Of a DNA stretch of 64,000 bases, positions 25,837-34,801 are shown piece after piece. Origin of the DNA: CBDCXF01 sp965223755 (lineage in GTDB: Bacteria; Acidobacteriota; Thermoanaerobaculia; Multivoradales; JAHEKO01); contig CBDCXF010000002.1 in the NCBI GenBank assembly GCA_965223755.1, forward strand, positions 62,001-126,000, given 5' to 3'. A program made the translations under genes and the position numbers. Under the pieces are notes generated by a model. The model was given only the letters and a program-made list of their open reading frames with translations, did no database searches and was not told the origin of the DNA. Numbering within the stretch: the first letter of the stretch is position 1; each line of letters begins with the position of its first letter.

Positions 25837-26214
25837 ATGAATGTCTTTCTTTTCAGCGCCGGATTGCTGACCGTGGCTCTCTGCGGCGCACATTCCTATC
25901 TCGGAGAACGGCTGCTCCTCGGACCGTTGTTTCGACGAGAACTGCCGCGGCTGCTGGGCAGCCGAACGTTCGCGCGCAGTACCCTGCGCTTCACCTGGCA
26001 TCTGACAACGGTGATTGGGGCGGGAATCGGCATTTGGATCGCCGTTCTGGCTTTTGCGACGTTGACTCAGCAAACGGTCTGGAGCCTGCGATTTTTCTCA
26101 GTGATGTTCGTTGCCTGCTGCCTTACCTCGCTCATCGGCGCGAGGGGTAAACACTTTTCCTGGTACGTGTTCCTGGCGATCGCTGCGCTGACCTGGTTCG
26201 GCGCCAGCAGCTAG
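25837..26214 (+). CDS. Small four-helix inner-membrane protein
   Basis: 125 aa with about four hydrophobic segments (residues 1-22, 55-75, 80-98, 105-122), and basic loops (ERLLLGPLFRRELPR). No known family assigned. Similar small membrane proteins are common near unrelated genes. The start ATG 25837 has a weak upstream purine stretch (GAGATC). It is convergent with the lipid kinase gene. Confidence 0.65.
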   Translation: MNVFLFSAGLLTVALCGAHSYLGERLLLGPLFRRELPRLLGSRTFARSTLRFTWHLTTVIGAGIGIWIAVLAFATLTQQTVWSLRFFSVMFVACCLTSLIGARGKHFSWYVFLAIAALTWFGASS

Positions 26215-26265
26215 CCGAACCGGTCTCTCCCCTACTCTGCGGCTTTGCTTGAGAGCATATTCGCC

Positions 26266-27147
26266 TCAACCCGGAACAGCGACGCGCAAGGCTTTGGGCA
26301 AGACTCGGATCTCGACGCCATCGTCGTTCACATTGAGCATCTCTTCCCCATCGCCGTACATCGGAAGCGTCCGGTCGAGGCGCACCGTGGCCCGGCTCGA
26401 GCGAATCATGTCGACCGCCGGGTGGCCGACGTGCTTGCCCTCGTAGACCTTGAGGAGCAAAGGAATGAGCCGTGGCTTGAACGCCTTTTTGATGCGGACG
26501 AGATCCAACAGCCCATCGTCGACGCGGGCGTCCGGCGCGATCTTCATGCCGGCGCCAAAGCGCCAGCAGTTCGCCGCCACGAAAGACATCGCCTCGCCGT
26601 CCCAGGTGCCTCCGTCGTGCTCGATGGTGTAACGGGGCGATTTGAACCCCACTAGGACCGCAACAGCGGCAAGCGGATAGCCCAACGCGCCGCGAAAGAT
26701 TTTCTGTCGATTGGCGAGGCGTGCCGAGAGACTGTCGATACCGACACCACAGTGAACTGCGAAGTTGACGTTTCCGGCACGGCCGAGATCGACTCTGCGA
26801 ATGCGCCCCTCAATTGCGGTAGTCAGGGCCGAATCGAAGTCTCCGGAGACGCCCACCGAAGTCGCGAAGTCGTTACCCCGCCCGAGAGGAATCGGAGCGA
26901 TGGCCGTTTCCGACTCGGCCAATTCCTGCACCGCGTGGTGCACCGAGCCGTCGCCGCCCACGACGACAATCCGCTCCGCGCCTTGGTTGCGCGCGTTGGC
27001 CACGGCACGACGCAAGTCGGCGGCACTGTTGGTGATGTAGAAGTCGCCGCCGGTCTTGCGGGCGGCGTCCTTGAGGTCGGCTATGCGAACACTCGACCGC
27101 CCTCGCCCCGAAGTCGGGTTGACGACGAATTGGATCTTGGAAGGCAC
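26266..27147 (-). CDS. Diacylglycerol/lipid kinase (DAGK catalytic domain)
   Basis: 293 aa cytosolic lipid kinase of the YegS/DgkB group. The nucleotide-binding GGDGSVHHA motif is at about residues 64-72, preceded by NPTSGRG and followed by PLGRGNDFA. In Gram-negative bacteria such enzymes phosphorylate diacylglycerol, sphingoid or other lipids; the substrate cannot be read from sequence. The C-terminal half has YGDGEEM and FVAANCWRFGAGM, typical of the family's second domain. Confidence 0.88.
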   Translation of the reverse strand: MPSKIQFVVNPTSGRGRSSVRIADLKDAARKTGGDFYITNSAADLRRAVANARNQGAERIVVVGGDGSVHHAVQELAESETAIAPIPLGRGNDFATSVGVSGDFDSALTTAIEGRIRRVDLGRAGNVNFAVHCGVGIDSLSARLANRQKIFRGALGYPLAAVAVLVGFKSPRYTIEHDGGTWDGEAMSFVAANCWRFGAGMKIAPDARVDDGLLDLVRIKKAFKPRLIPLLLKVYEGKHVGHPAVDMIRSSRATVRLDRTLPMYGDGEEMLNVNDDGVEIRVLPKALRVAVPG

Positions 27148-27207
27148 GGTCAGGGGGTGACAGGTAACCCATCCTGGTTGCCGCTGCCCAGGTGGTCGGA
27201 ATCTAGA

Positions 27208-27299
27208 TAGTGACGGGTGACGGAGTGACGAGTGACGCCAGAAAATGTGAGGTGCGGATCACCAGTCACTGGTCACTGGTCACTGGTCACTGGTCACTT
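27208..27299. repeat. Heptameric GTGAC/TGGTCAC array downstream of rpsD
   Basis: From 27210, GTGAC motifs occur in one orientation (GTGACGG, GTGACGA), then, after about 20 bp, five perfect tandem copies of the 7-bp unit TGGTCAC run up to the rpsD stop codon. The two halves are inverted with respect to each other. The same heptamer grammar appears at 23250-23300 and 61826-61880. Confidence 0.8.
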
Positions 27300-27300
27300 C

Positions 27301-27900
27301 TTATCTTGAATAGAACTCGACGACCAACTGCTCTTCGCAGATGACCGGCACTTCTTCGCGCAACGGCGAGTGCAGCAGAGTCGCTTCGTAGCCGTTGTCG
27401 GCAACCGTCAAGTAAGGAGGCAGAGTCACCGCGACGCGGCTCTCGTTGAACATCCTCAACTTCTGGCTCTTGGCGCGAATGGAGATGGCGTCGCCCGGCT
27501 TGACGCGGTAGGAGGGAATGTCAACGCGCTTGCCGTTCACTTCGATGTGCCCATGGCCAACGACCTGGCGCGCTGCGTAAATGGTGGGCGCGAATCCGGC
27601 TCGGTTGACGAGCGAGTCCAGGCGCGTCTCGAGCAGCATCACCAGGTTTTCGCCGACGACCCCCTTCATGGCGCTGGCGCGCTTGAAGCTGTTGTGGATC
27701 TGGCGTTCGGAGACGTTGTACTGGTAGCGGAGGCGCTGCTTCTCCAAAAGCTGCATGCCGTAGTTGGACATGCGGCGGCGGCGGCGCATGCCGTGCTGCC
27801 CCGGCGGATAGGGTTTGCGCTCGCGGTACTTCTCCGCCTTGTCGGTCAACGCCACGCCGAGCTTGCGCGACATCTTTACTTTTGGGCCGTTGTACTTCAC
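27301..27900 (-). CDS. rpsD: 30S ribosomal protein S4
   Basis: 199-aa primary 16S rRNA-binding protein of the small subunit. N-terminus MKYNGPKVKMSRKLG, RMSNYGMQLLEKQRLRYQYNVSERQ, and an S4 RNA-binding domain around residues 90-150 (LETRLDSLVNRAGFA, GHGHIEVNGKRVDIPSY). It lacks the N-terminal zinc Cys cluster, so it is the zinc-independent form. It sits alone rather than in the alpha operon with rpsM/rpsK/rpoA, so it must be regulated separately. The start follows a GGAGGAA Shine-Dalgarno. Confidence 0.95.
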   Translation of the reverse strand: MKYNGPKVKMSRKLGVALTDKAEKYRERKPYPPGQHGMRRRRRMSNYGMQLLEKQRLRYQYNVSERQIHNSFKRASAMKGVVGENLVMLLETRLDSLVNRAGFAPTIYAARQVVGHGHIEVNGKRVDIPSYRVKPGDAISIRAKSQKLRMFNESRVAVTLPPYLTVADNGYEATLLHSPLREEVPVICEEQLVVEFYSR

Positions 27901-28542
27901 TTCATTCCTCCGTGACCGGCAACCCTTCGACGGGCACGCTCGGTCCTGGCCGCTTCTTCAGCCAGCGTCTCGACAGGTTCTGACAGTCGGATTCTCGACA
28001 GACAGACAGCGCGCTCGGCCAGCGAGCGCGCAGGAAAGGGGATTTTCTAATGAATGAACTCAAACTGTCAATGACAAATGACGGGAATGCGGAAGGGAGG
28101 AGCCTTTGTTGTACCTGCCACCACGAAAGACGCCGAGTACCTCTCAGACTCCACAACCCAGTACCCGGCACAACCCAGTACCCGGCACACTCAGTACTCG
28201 GCACACTCAGTACTCGGCTCGGTTTTGCTTCGCGCCGGATCGCAATCGGACCATCAATCAACCAGCCATGCGCTAGCAAAGACGCTTTCGGGTGCGGCAG
28301 GTACGATGTTGCCCACCCTTCCAAGAATGAAAGGCGATTTTCTGCAAGGCGGCTCGATTGGCTCCCGGACTCCACTTGGGCAGGGCCTCTACCGCGTCCG
28401 CCGGACCGAGAGGCCTCCCCGCAAGCGCTTGGCATCATCCTCTACGAACTGAGATCGACCCGGTGCGCAGCGGGGCCGAGGTGAGCGCAAGCGCCCAAAG
28501 TTCGTGAAGCGCTCGCCGTCCTCTCGACGGCGAACGCTTTAC
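27901..28542. other. Gene-poor stretch upstream of rpsD
   Basis: I see no convincing gene in about 640 bp. The frames that stay open here have no recognisable domain and run through repeats. The region must contain the rpsD promoter and leader (27901 upward). It also holds a 16-bp tandem repeat (28155-28219) and a near-perfect inverted repeat at about 28510-28540 (GCGCTCGCCGTC / GACGGCGAACGC) just beyond the mqnC stop, which may end mqnC transcription although no T-run is present. Confidence 0.55.
28155..28219. repeat. Tandem 16-bp repeat
   Basis: Four head-to-tail copies of a unit of the form CCCAGTACCCGGCACA (first two copies) or CTCAGTACTCGGCACA (last two). The copies come in two sub-types differing by C/T changes. 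No spacer sequences occur, so it is not a CRISPR. Confidence 0.8.
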
Positions 28543-29664
28543 CTACGCCACTACATTCAATCGCGGCACCATACCCTGATTCTCAGGGGTCAACGCATGC
28601 TGATACTCGTCGGCCAGAGGCGTGGTGTCGTCGCGGCTGACCATGCGCTCGTAGAGGTTGGTGCGCTGCTTGGGCTCGTAGCCGGCCTCCCGAATCAGAT
28701 GCTCCATCTCGTCCTGACTCATCTGATAGGCAGTCCCGGCCGCCGACACGACATTCTCCTCGATCATGATCGAGCCCATGTCGTCGGCGCCGAACTGCAG
28801 CCCCAATTGGCCGATCTTCTTGCCCTGCGTCACCCAACTGGTCTGGAGGTGTTGGATGTTGTCGATGAAGAGCCTCGACACCGCCAGGGTGCGCAGATAC
28901 TCGTGAGCGTAGGTTTCGGGAATCTCCTGCATGTCGGTATGCTCGTGCTGGAAAGTCCAGGAAATGAACGCGGTAAAGCCGCCGGTTTCGTCCTGCAGAT
29001 TGCGAATGCGCTGCATATGCTCGACCCGAGCCTCGATCGGCTCGCCCATGCCATACATCATCGTCGCCGACGTACGCAGGCCGTTCTTGTGCGCCTGCCG
29101 CATGATGTCGATCCATTCCTCCGAGGAGCACTTGGGGTAAGCCAAAGTCTCTTTGCGAATCTCGTCTTCGAGAATTTCCGCTCCGCCGCCCGGGATCGAA
29201 TCCAAGCCGGCGTCCTTGAGGGCGGCGATGACGTCATAGAAGGACATCCGCTCCTTCTTGGCGATGAACTTCACCTCTGGAGGCGAAAACGCGTGCAGGT
29301 GGATCGCCGGATAAGCTTCGCGCAGGCGGCTCAGTAGATCGGTGTAATACGACAGTGGCAGATCGGGGTGCACTCCACCCTGCATCAAAATGCCGGTGCC
29401 GTGCAGCGCCAGCGTCTCCTCTACCTTCTTGGCAATCTCCTCGAACGGCAGTAAATACCCTTCCGGGTCCCCGGGCTCGCGGTAGAAGGCGCAGAAGCGG
29501 CATTTGTAGACGCAGACGTTGGTGTAGTTGATGTTGCGGTCGATGTTGTAGGTCGCGACTTGAGGATCGTTGTGCTGATTGCGCACCTCGTTGGCCTGCA
29601 ACCCGAGTTCGATCAGATCACCGGTCTGGAGAAGGCTGAGGGCGGTTTCTGGGTTCATGCGCAT
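28543..29664 (-). CDS. mqnC: Cyclic dehypoxanthinyl futalosine synthase (radical SAM)
   Basis: 373 aa radical SAM enzyme of the futalosine route to menaquinone; it cyclises dehypoxanthinyl futalosine. The CxxxCxxC cluster motif is at residues 51-58 (NVCVYKCRFCAF), and ILMQGGVHPDLP, LDSIPGGGAEIL and TATMMYG-like blocks follow. The YTNVCVYKCRFCAFYR form and overall length point to MqnC rather than its paralogue MqnE. With mqnA at 34009-34797 it shows that the organism makes menaquinone by the futalosine pathway; the other steps are elsewhere. Confidence 0.9.
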   Translation of the reverse strand: MRMNPETALSLLQTGDLIELGLQANEVRNQHNDPQVATYNIDRNINYTNVCVYKCRFCAFYREPGDPEGYLLPFEEIAKKVEETLALHGTGILMQGGVHPDLPLSYYTDLLSRLREAYPAIHLHAFSPPEVKFIAKKERMSFYDVIAALKDAGLDSIPGGGAEILEDEIRKETLAYPKCSSEEWIDIMRQAHKNGLRTSATMMYGMGEPIEARVEHMQRIRNLQDETGGFTAFISWTFQHEHTDMQEIPETYAHEYLRTLAVSRLFIDNIQHLQTSWVTQGKKIGQLGLQFGADDMGSIMIEENVVSAAGTAYQMSQDEMEHLIREAGYEPKQRTNLYERMVSRDDTTPLADEYQHALTPENQGMVPRLNVVA

Positions 29665-29924
29665 GGAAGTTTGCCTCGTGCACCAATCCTAGAACGCCAA
29701 TTCCAAACACGCCACGGTATCGGCAAATGCCAACCAATGGCGATTCTCAACGCTACAATATCGGGTGCCTACCGAGGCTCCGTCACAACGGTCAGATCGG
29801 TGCCAGCCACGCACATGGCGATAGTCCCGACACGCCCGTCTTGGACGGAAACCCGTAGTAGAATCTTTGGGCTGGGCGCTCAATTGAGCCTCTCTTTTCA
29901 TCCCAGCGATCAAAATCTCGAAAC

Positions 29925-31163
29925 GTGCGCCCTACTGCTCTTCAAGAACCTCCTCGTACCGGCTCGCCGAGCGCGCAGAATCCCCAAGAACTCCCTCAAC
30001 AAGGTCCTCCCCTGCCGGTCTCCGTAGACTCGGACACAGTTGAAGAACAATTGCCGCCACGCGAGCTGGGACGCATCGTCGGCGAAAGGCCGGGCCCGGT
30101 CCTGGTCGTCGTCGCCGCCCTGCACGGCAATGAGCCGAGTGGAGTGGAAGGGCTCAAGATCTTGTTTCGAGAGTTTGCCGACGTGTGCCTGGATCGCGGC
30201 ACCGTGATCGGCTTGGTGGGCAACCGCAAAGCGCTGGCGCAAGATGTGCGCTACATCCACGAGGACTTGAATCGCATCTGGACACGTGAGCGCGTCGAGG
30301 CGGTGCGCTCGAAAGCATGTGCTTTGGAGGCCGAAGACTTCGAGATCGCCGGCTTGGATCGCGCCCTGCGCGAGGCCCGGCAATGTGGAGTGGGTACGCC
30401 ATACGTGCTCGACCTGCACAGCACTTCAGGCCCGGGCAGAGCGTTTACCACCCTCGACGACAGCCTGGTCAATCGGGATTTCGCGCTGGCATTCCCAGTA
30501 CCTCTGGTGGTCGGACTGGAAGAGCAGCTCGCCGGCACCCTGCTCAACTATCTCACCCGCGAAGGCTGGGTAAATGCTGGCTTTGAGTCAGGGCAGCACA
30601 CTGATCCGGATTCAGTAACCCGGGCGCGCGCCGCGATCTGGATCGCGATGGAAGCGGCAGGATTGGTATCAAGGGAGCGTCGCCCCGAGATCCAAGCGGC
30701 GTACAAAGCACTGCGGTCGGAACACCGAGGGATGCCAAAAGTCGTGGAAGTACGCTATCGGCATCACATTCGAGCCAACGACAACTACAAGACGTATCCC
30801 GGATTTCGGTCATTTCAACCTATTGCAGCGGGCGATCGGATCGGCAGCGACACCAGTGGACCCGTGGAGTCGCCCCAGTCCGGCCTGTTGCTCATGCCGC
30901 TCTACCAGACGCAAGGTGAAGACGGCTTCTTCGTCACTCGTCCAGTGAAACTGTTTTGGTTGCGACTGTCGGCTCGGCTGCGGCCCCTGCGCCTGGACCG
31001 CTTCATGCGCTGGTTGCCCGGCGTTAGCCTGCACCCGGAGGTTCCGCGAACTCTGGTGGTCAACCGCCGCTATGCCCGTTGGCGAGCCCTCGAGATATTC
31101 CACCTGTTGGGTTTTCGCCGCGTCGGCACCGAAGGCGAAAAGCTCATCCTCGAACGGCGCTAG
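29925..31163 (+). CDS. Succinylglutamate desuccinylase/aspartoacylase-family protein
   Basis: 412 aa. The zinc carboxypeptidase-like fold of the AstE/AspA family is shown by VVAALHGNEPSGVEGL (His and Glu zinc ligands near residues 68-71), VGNRKALAQDVRYIHEDLNRIW (substrate Arg/Asn loop) and VLDLHSTSG (third ligand His). It probably deacylates an N-acyl amino acid; substrate unknown. The C-terminal 100 residues (LRPLRLDRFMRWLPG) are extra and not part of the catalytic domain. The GTG start at 29925 is the first in frame after a non-coding 260-bp gap and lacks a clear RBS. Confidence 0.75.
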   Translation: MRPTALQEPPRTGSPSAQNPQELPQQGPPLPVSVDSDTVEEQLPPRELGRIVGERPGPVLVVVAALHGNEPSGVEGLKILFREFADVCLDRGTVIGLVGNRKALAQDVRYIHEDLNRIWTRERVEAVRSKACALEAEDFEIAGLDRALREARQCGVGTPYVLDLHSTSGPGRAFTTLDDSLVNRDFALAFPVPLVVGLEEQLAGTLLNYLTREGWVNAGFESGQHTDPDSVTRARAAIWIAMEAAGLVSRERRPEIQAAYKALRSEHRGMPKVVEVRYRHHIRANDNYKTYPGFRSFQPIAAGDRIGSDTSGPVESPQSGLLLMPLYQTQGEDGFFVTRPVKLFWLRLSARLRPLRLDRFMRWLPGVSLHPEVPRTLVVNRRYARWRALEIFHLLGFRRVGTEGEKLILERR

Positions 31164-31193
31164 GCAACTACCCGCAAACACTCCTCTTAGCTC

Positions 31194-31226
31194 AAAAGAA
31201 AAACCCCGGGCTCGCGGCCCGGGGTT
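31194..31226 (-). terminator. Intrinsic terminator for the DinB-like gene
   Basis: Perfect 10-bp stem AACCCCGGGC / GCCCGGGGTT (31202-31226) with TCGCG loop. Read on the minus strand it is followed by TTTTTCTTTT, so it ends the transcript of 31256-31876. It could also act weakly on the convergent aspartoacylase-like gene. Confidence 0.9.
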
Positions 31227-31255
31227 CTTGGTATCGGTCTGTATGAACCTGACGC

Positions 31256-31876
31256 TTAGCCGTCAGCCTCATCGCCTTCGTCGGCGTCACCGTCACCACC
31301 ATCACCGCCGTCTTGCGGAAGGCTCCACGGCGGAGTGATGCCGATCGAGCGCGCGTAGGCGATCGACTGGCCCAGGTGCTCGTGAGCGTGGCTCATGAGG
31401 ATCATGATGTAGGCACGCTTGGACTGTGGCTCCGGCCCAAAGAGCTGTACCTCGGTGTCGAGGTCTTCGATGGTCGGCAGAGCGCCCTTGGCGTATTCAA
31501 GAGATTTCTTGAGCTTGGCGATGACATCGTCCTTCTCCGTTACTTCAGCTTCCCACTTTTGTAGCAGCGAGAAGGGGCCGCCTTCTTCCTGGCTGGGAAG
31601 CTCTACGCCTTCGGGCAGTTCGGCACCGAGGAACGAAGGCAACAACAGATTGACGCCCACAAGGTGCATGAACACCTCACTCACGGTGCGAACTTCTACG
31701 TTCGGGCGCCAGTCGAACTCCTCGGCAGGGATGGCTTCCGCCAACTGAATCACCCGGTCGGTGGTGAATTCGAGATTGCCAATGACATCCGAAGTAAATC
31801 CGTCCTCCGCCACAGCCGCGGGGGCAAAGGCGATCGTACAGAGGAGCGCCAACGCGCCCGCAATCGATTTCTTCAT
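31256..31876 (-). CDS. Exported DinB/YfiT-fold protein
   Basis: 206 aa with a clear signal peptide (MKKSIAGALALLCTIAFAPAAVAE). The DinB-like four-helix fold is supported by EVFMHLVGVN and HAHEHLGQSIAYAR, which supply the usual His metal ligands. DinB-superfamily proteins include thiol transferases and hydrolases that use a metal; exported versions are found in Acidobacteriota-like genomes. The last 20 residues are a Gly/Asp/Glu-rich tail (GGDGGDGDADEGDEADG). Function is otherwise unknown. Confidence 0.8.
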   Translation of the reverse strand: MKKSIAGALALLCTIAFAPAAVAEDGFTSDVIGNLEFTTDRVIQLAEAIPAEEFDWRPNVEVRTVSEVFMHLVGVNLLLPSFLGAELPEGVELPSQEEGGPFSLLQKWEAEVTEKDDVIAKLKKSLEYAKGALPTIEDLDTEVQLFGPEPQSKRAYIMILMSHAHEHLGQSIAYARSIGITPPWSLPQDGGDGGDGDADEGDEADG

Positions 31877-32011
31877 CTTCGTCTCAACTCCTTCTTCTAG
31901 GTTGCTTGTCCTTCTAGGTCAACGGGATTCGCGGAAAGTTTCCGCGCACAGTCAAGTTTACGATCCTCGACGGCCCCTGGTTGCATTCATCGCCGCCAGA
32001 TTCACCGCAGC

Positions 32012-32040
32012 AAAAAAGGCGGGGCAAGCCCCGCCTTTTG
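32012..32040 (-). terminator. Bidirectional intrinsic terminator downstream of the M2 peptidase
   Basis: 12-bp stem AAAAGGCGGGGC / GCCCCGCCTTTT with a 2-nt loop. Six As precede it on the plus strand, giving a U-run for the minus-strand peptidase transcript. Confidence 0.9.
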
Positions 32041-32061
32041 AACGTCAATCGGGCCGGTCGA

Positions 32062-33972
32062 CTACCAACCGCAGGTCTGCCCCTCGTTCTTCTCGTTCAG
32101 CCACTCGTGCAGCGGTGCGAAGTAGTCCAGGATCGCGGTCGCGTCCATCTCGCGCTGTCCGGTCAGCACTTCGAGTGCGTCCGGCCACGGCTGACTCTGC
32201 CCCATCTCCAGCATTTCGTTGAGTTGGGCTCCGGCCTCTTCGCTACCGTAGATGGTGCAACGGTTGAGCGGCCCTTCATAGCCGGCCAGTTCGCACAGAG
32301 AACGGTGGAACTGGAACTGCAGGATGTGGGCAAGGAAGTAACGGGTGTAAGGCGTGTTGCCGGGCACGTGATACTTGGCGCCCGGGTCAAAGTCGGCCTC
32401 ACTACGCTCGACTGGAGGCACGATGCCTTGGTACTGCTCGCGCAGATCCCACCAGCCCTGGTTGTACTCGTCGGTGCCTATCTCGCCCGAGAACACCTTC
32501 CAGCGCCACTGGTCCACCAACAAGCCGAAGGGCAAGAAGGCGACTTTGTCGAGCGCATCGCGCAGCAACAGGCCGATGTCTTTGGATGCCGGGGGCTCTT
32601 CATCGATCAAGCCGAGTTCTTTGAGGTACGCGGGGGTGACCGAAAGAGCGATGGCGTCACCGATGGCCTCATGGAAACCGTCGTTGGCGCTGCCGCGCAG
32701 AATGAGCGGCTGTTGGTTGTAGGCGCGCTGGTAAAAGTTGTGGCCGAGTTCGTGGTGAATGGTCTGGAAGTCCTCGGCGTCGACCTTGATGCACATCTTG
32801 ATGCGCAGGTCCTCTTCATTGTCGACATCCCAAGCGCTGGCGTGGCAGATGACCTCACGGTCCTGCGGCTTGACGAATAGCGAACGAGTCCAAAAGGTGT
32901 CCGGCAGCGGCTCAAAGCCCAACGAGGTGAAGAATGCCTCGCCCTGCTCGACCATCTTGATGGCATCGTAGCCGTTGTCGTTGAGCAGTTGTGTGAGGTC
33001 GTAGCCTGGGTCGGCGTCGCCCTCGGCAACGAGGTCGAAGACGTTCCCCCACTGCTGGGCCCAAATATTGCCCAGCAGATGCGCCGGAATGGGACCGTCC
33101 AGTGGAACAACGTCCTCGCCGTAGTGTTCGGCGAGCTGGGCGCGGACGTAGCAGTGCAGTGACTCGTAGAGTGGTCTCACCTGGCCCCACAGGCGATCCA
33201 ACTCGGCGGCAAACGCATCGGGATCCATGTCGTAGTCGGAGCGCCACAGCGAGCCGGTGTCGGAGAACCCCAGCTCCTGAGCGCCCTGATTAGTCAGCTC
33301 GACGAACCGCTCGTACTCGTCGCGAATGGCCGGCGATGTCGTGCGCCATTGCACCCACGCCTCTTCCAACTCGTCGGCGTCGCGGCTCTCGGCGAGGATC
33401 CGGGTGATGTCGACGATGTTGCGGCAGCCCTCGTCTCCCGGCTCGGAACCGTCCGGACACCAGGTGGCACTGCCGTAGTTGGAGTCCATGCGGGCGGCGA
33501 TCTGCGTCAATTCGCGGGTGAGGTCGGGGTCGCCGGGAGCCGGCATTGAAAAGCCACGCTGACCGACGGCGATCTGACGTGCCACCAATGGATCCATGCC
33601 CTCGACATCGTTGAACTTGGCCGCTTCCTTGGCGAACTCGACCGACTTGGCCAGCGCAACCTCGGTCGCTTGCGCCGAAAGGATTTCCGTATCTTCGGTG
33701 ATGAAGTTGGCCTGTACCCAAGCCGCCCGCGCCGCGCGGTTGTAGAGATCGGCGAGCTCTTCACTAGCTTCGGCGACAAACTCGGCGGCATCTGCGGCGG
33801 TTGGTTCCATCTCTGCCGGAGCGGCCATCTCTGTCGACTCCGCTCTTTCAGAGGCTGCCTCCGCAGCCGGTGCGGTTGGCGCCGTAGCGTCCTGCACCTT
33901 GACGTTGAAGAGGCAGCCCGAGGTCAGCAAAAGGACCACCAAGGGGCTCAGTAAACGCATCTGTGTCTTCAT
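32062..33972 (-). CDS. Peptidase M2 (ACE-like) lipoprotein
   Basis: 636 aa. The N-terminus has lipobox LTSGC with Cys20, then a low-complexity Ala/Glu/Pro linker, so it is anchored in the envelope. The catalytic zinc site HELGH lies at 407-411 and the third ligand is in GFHEAIGD near 435, the M2 peptidyl-dipeptidase (angiotensin-converting-enzyme) pattern. It removes dipeptides from C-termini of oligopeptides. Length fits a single-domain bacterial ACE homologue. Located downstream of mqnA on the same strand (36-bp gap), perhaps in the same transcript. Confidence 0.9.
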   Translation of the reverse strand: MKTQMRLLSPLVVLLLTSGCLFNVKVQDATAPTAPAAEAASERAESTEMAAPAEMEPTAADAAEFVAEASEELADLYNRAARAAWVQANFITEDTEILSAQATEVALAKSVEFAKEAAKFNDVEGMDPLVARQIAVGQRGFSMPAPGDPDLTRELTQIAARMDSNYGSATWCPDGSEPGDEGCRNIVDITRILAESRDADELEEAWVQWRTTSPAIRDEYERFVELTNQGAQELGFSDTGSLWRSDYDMDPDAFAAELDRLWGQVRPLYESLHCYVRAQLAEHYGEDVVPLDGPIPAHLLGNIWAQQWGNVFDLVAEGDADPGYDLTQLLNDNGYDAIKMVEQGEAFFTSLGFEPLPDTFWTRSLFVKPQDREVICHASAWDVDNEEDLRIKMCIKVDAEDFQTIHHELGHNFYQRAYNQQPLILRGSANDGFHEAIGDAIALSVTPAYLKELGLIDEEPPASKDIGLLLRDALDKVAFLPFGLLVDQWRWKVFSGEIGTDEYNQGWWDLREQYQGIVPPVERSEADFDPGAKYHVPGNTPYTRYFLAHILQFQFHRSLCELAGYEGPLNRCTIYGSEEAGAQLNEMLEMGQSQPWPDALEVLTGQREMDATAILDYFAPLHEWLNEKNEGQTCGW

Positions 33973-34008
33973 CGATACTCCTAACGACTAGTAGTGAATT
34001 GCGAAGGG

Positions 34009-34797
34009 CTACGCGGCTTGTTCAAGTTGCTGAGCACGAGCCAGAAAATCCTGCAGACCGAGCTCTTCCTCGGCGCCAAGACGGTAGTGCAAATGGCGGG
34101 AGAGGTAAGCGTGCGCGGTGGCGACATCGAGCCCAAGCTCCTGCGCCGCGCGCGACTCGATGGCCGCGATCTCGGAGATGCCGAGTTCCAGGCTGCGCTG
34201 CAGCAGGCCGATGACTTCCGGGTCGCCGGCAATCTCCCGTCGTGCCGCCCACACGGCGAACACAAAGGGGTGCCCGGTGAGGGCTCGCCACTCGGCGGCG
34301 AGATCGAGCGACGGATAGCGCTCGCGATCGATCTTGAGCGCTGGGTCGCCGATGACCAGAGCGGCGTCGGCGCGATCGAGCATGTCGTCGATCACCGGTG
34401 CCGCTTCCACCACCTCCGGAGTGACGCCGTAGCGCTCCTTAAGCAGGATGCGCACCAGCACTGCCGAGGTGCGGCTGTTGGTGTCGAGAGCGACGGTGCG
34501 GACCTGTTCAACCGGGCGCGGACAAACCAGCAGCACGCTGCGCACCTCGTGTGCCGAGGCAACACAAAGGCCTGGCAAGCGCACGATTTCGGGAATGCGG
34601 AGCAATTCGACCGAGGGCACCAGGCCAACATCGAGCGAGCCGTCAGCAAGACCGTCCGCCACTTTGGAGGGGGGCAGATAAACGGGAGCAAACTTCGCCG
34701 GATCGAAACGCTCGGTCAACAGCGACCACGCCAGTGGCCAAGCGTTGAGGTAGTCAACGACGCCAACTCGAATCCGGCTCGAATTGTCTGCTGCCAT
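34009..34797 (-). CDS. mqnA: Chorismate dehydratase
   Basis: 262 aa, first enzyme of the futalosine menaquinone pathway, converting chorismate to 3-enolpyruvylbenzoate. The periplasmic-binding-protein-like fold of MqnA is recognisable: VGVVDYLNAWPL at the N-terminus, DVGLVPSVELLRIP, SVLLVCPRP, ALDTNSRTSAVLV and GDPAL. The gene begins 4 bp after rho ends, so it is likely to be read through from the rho transcript. It complements mqnC 4.4 kb away. Confidence 0.9.
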   Translation of the reverse strand: MAADNSSRIRVGVVDYLNAWPLAWSLLTERFDPAKFAPVYLPPSKVADGLADGSLDVGLVPSVELLRIPEIVRLPGLCVASAHEVRSVLLVCPRPVEQVRTVALDTNSRTSAVLVRILLKERYGVTPEVVEAAPVIDDMLDRADAALVIGDPALKIDRERYPSLDLAAEWRALTGHPFVFAVWAARREIAGDPEVIGLLQRSLELGISEIAAIESRAAQELGLDVATAHAYLSRHLHYRLGAEEELGLQDFLARAQQLEQAA

Positions 34798-34801
34798 ACA
34801 C

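Noticed and set aside
28155..28219. Possible CRISPR array
   Set aside because: 16-bp units are tandem without spacers.
27902..28438. 178-codon open frame on the minus strand upstream of rpsD
   Set aside because: It runs through the 16-bp repeat array and has no domain, RBS or protein-like composition.
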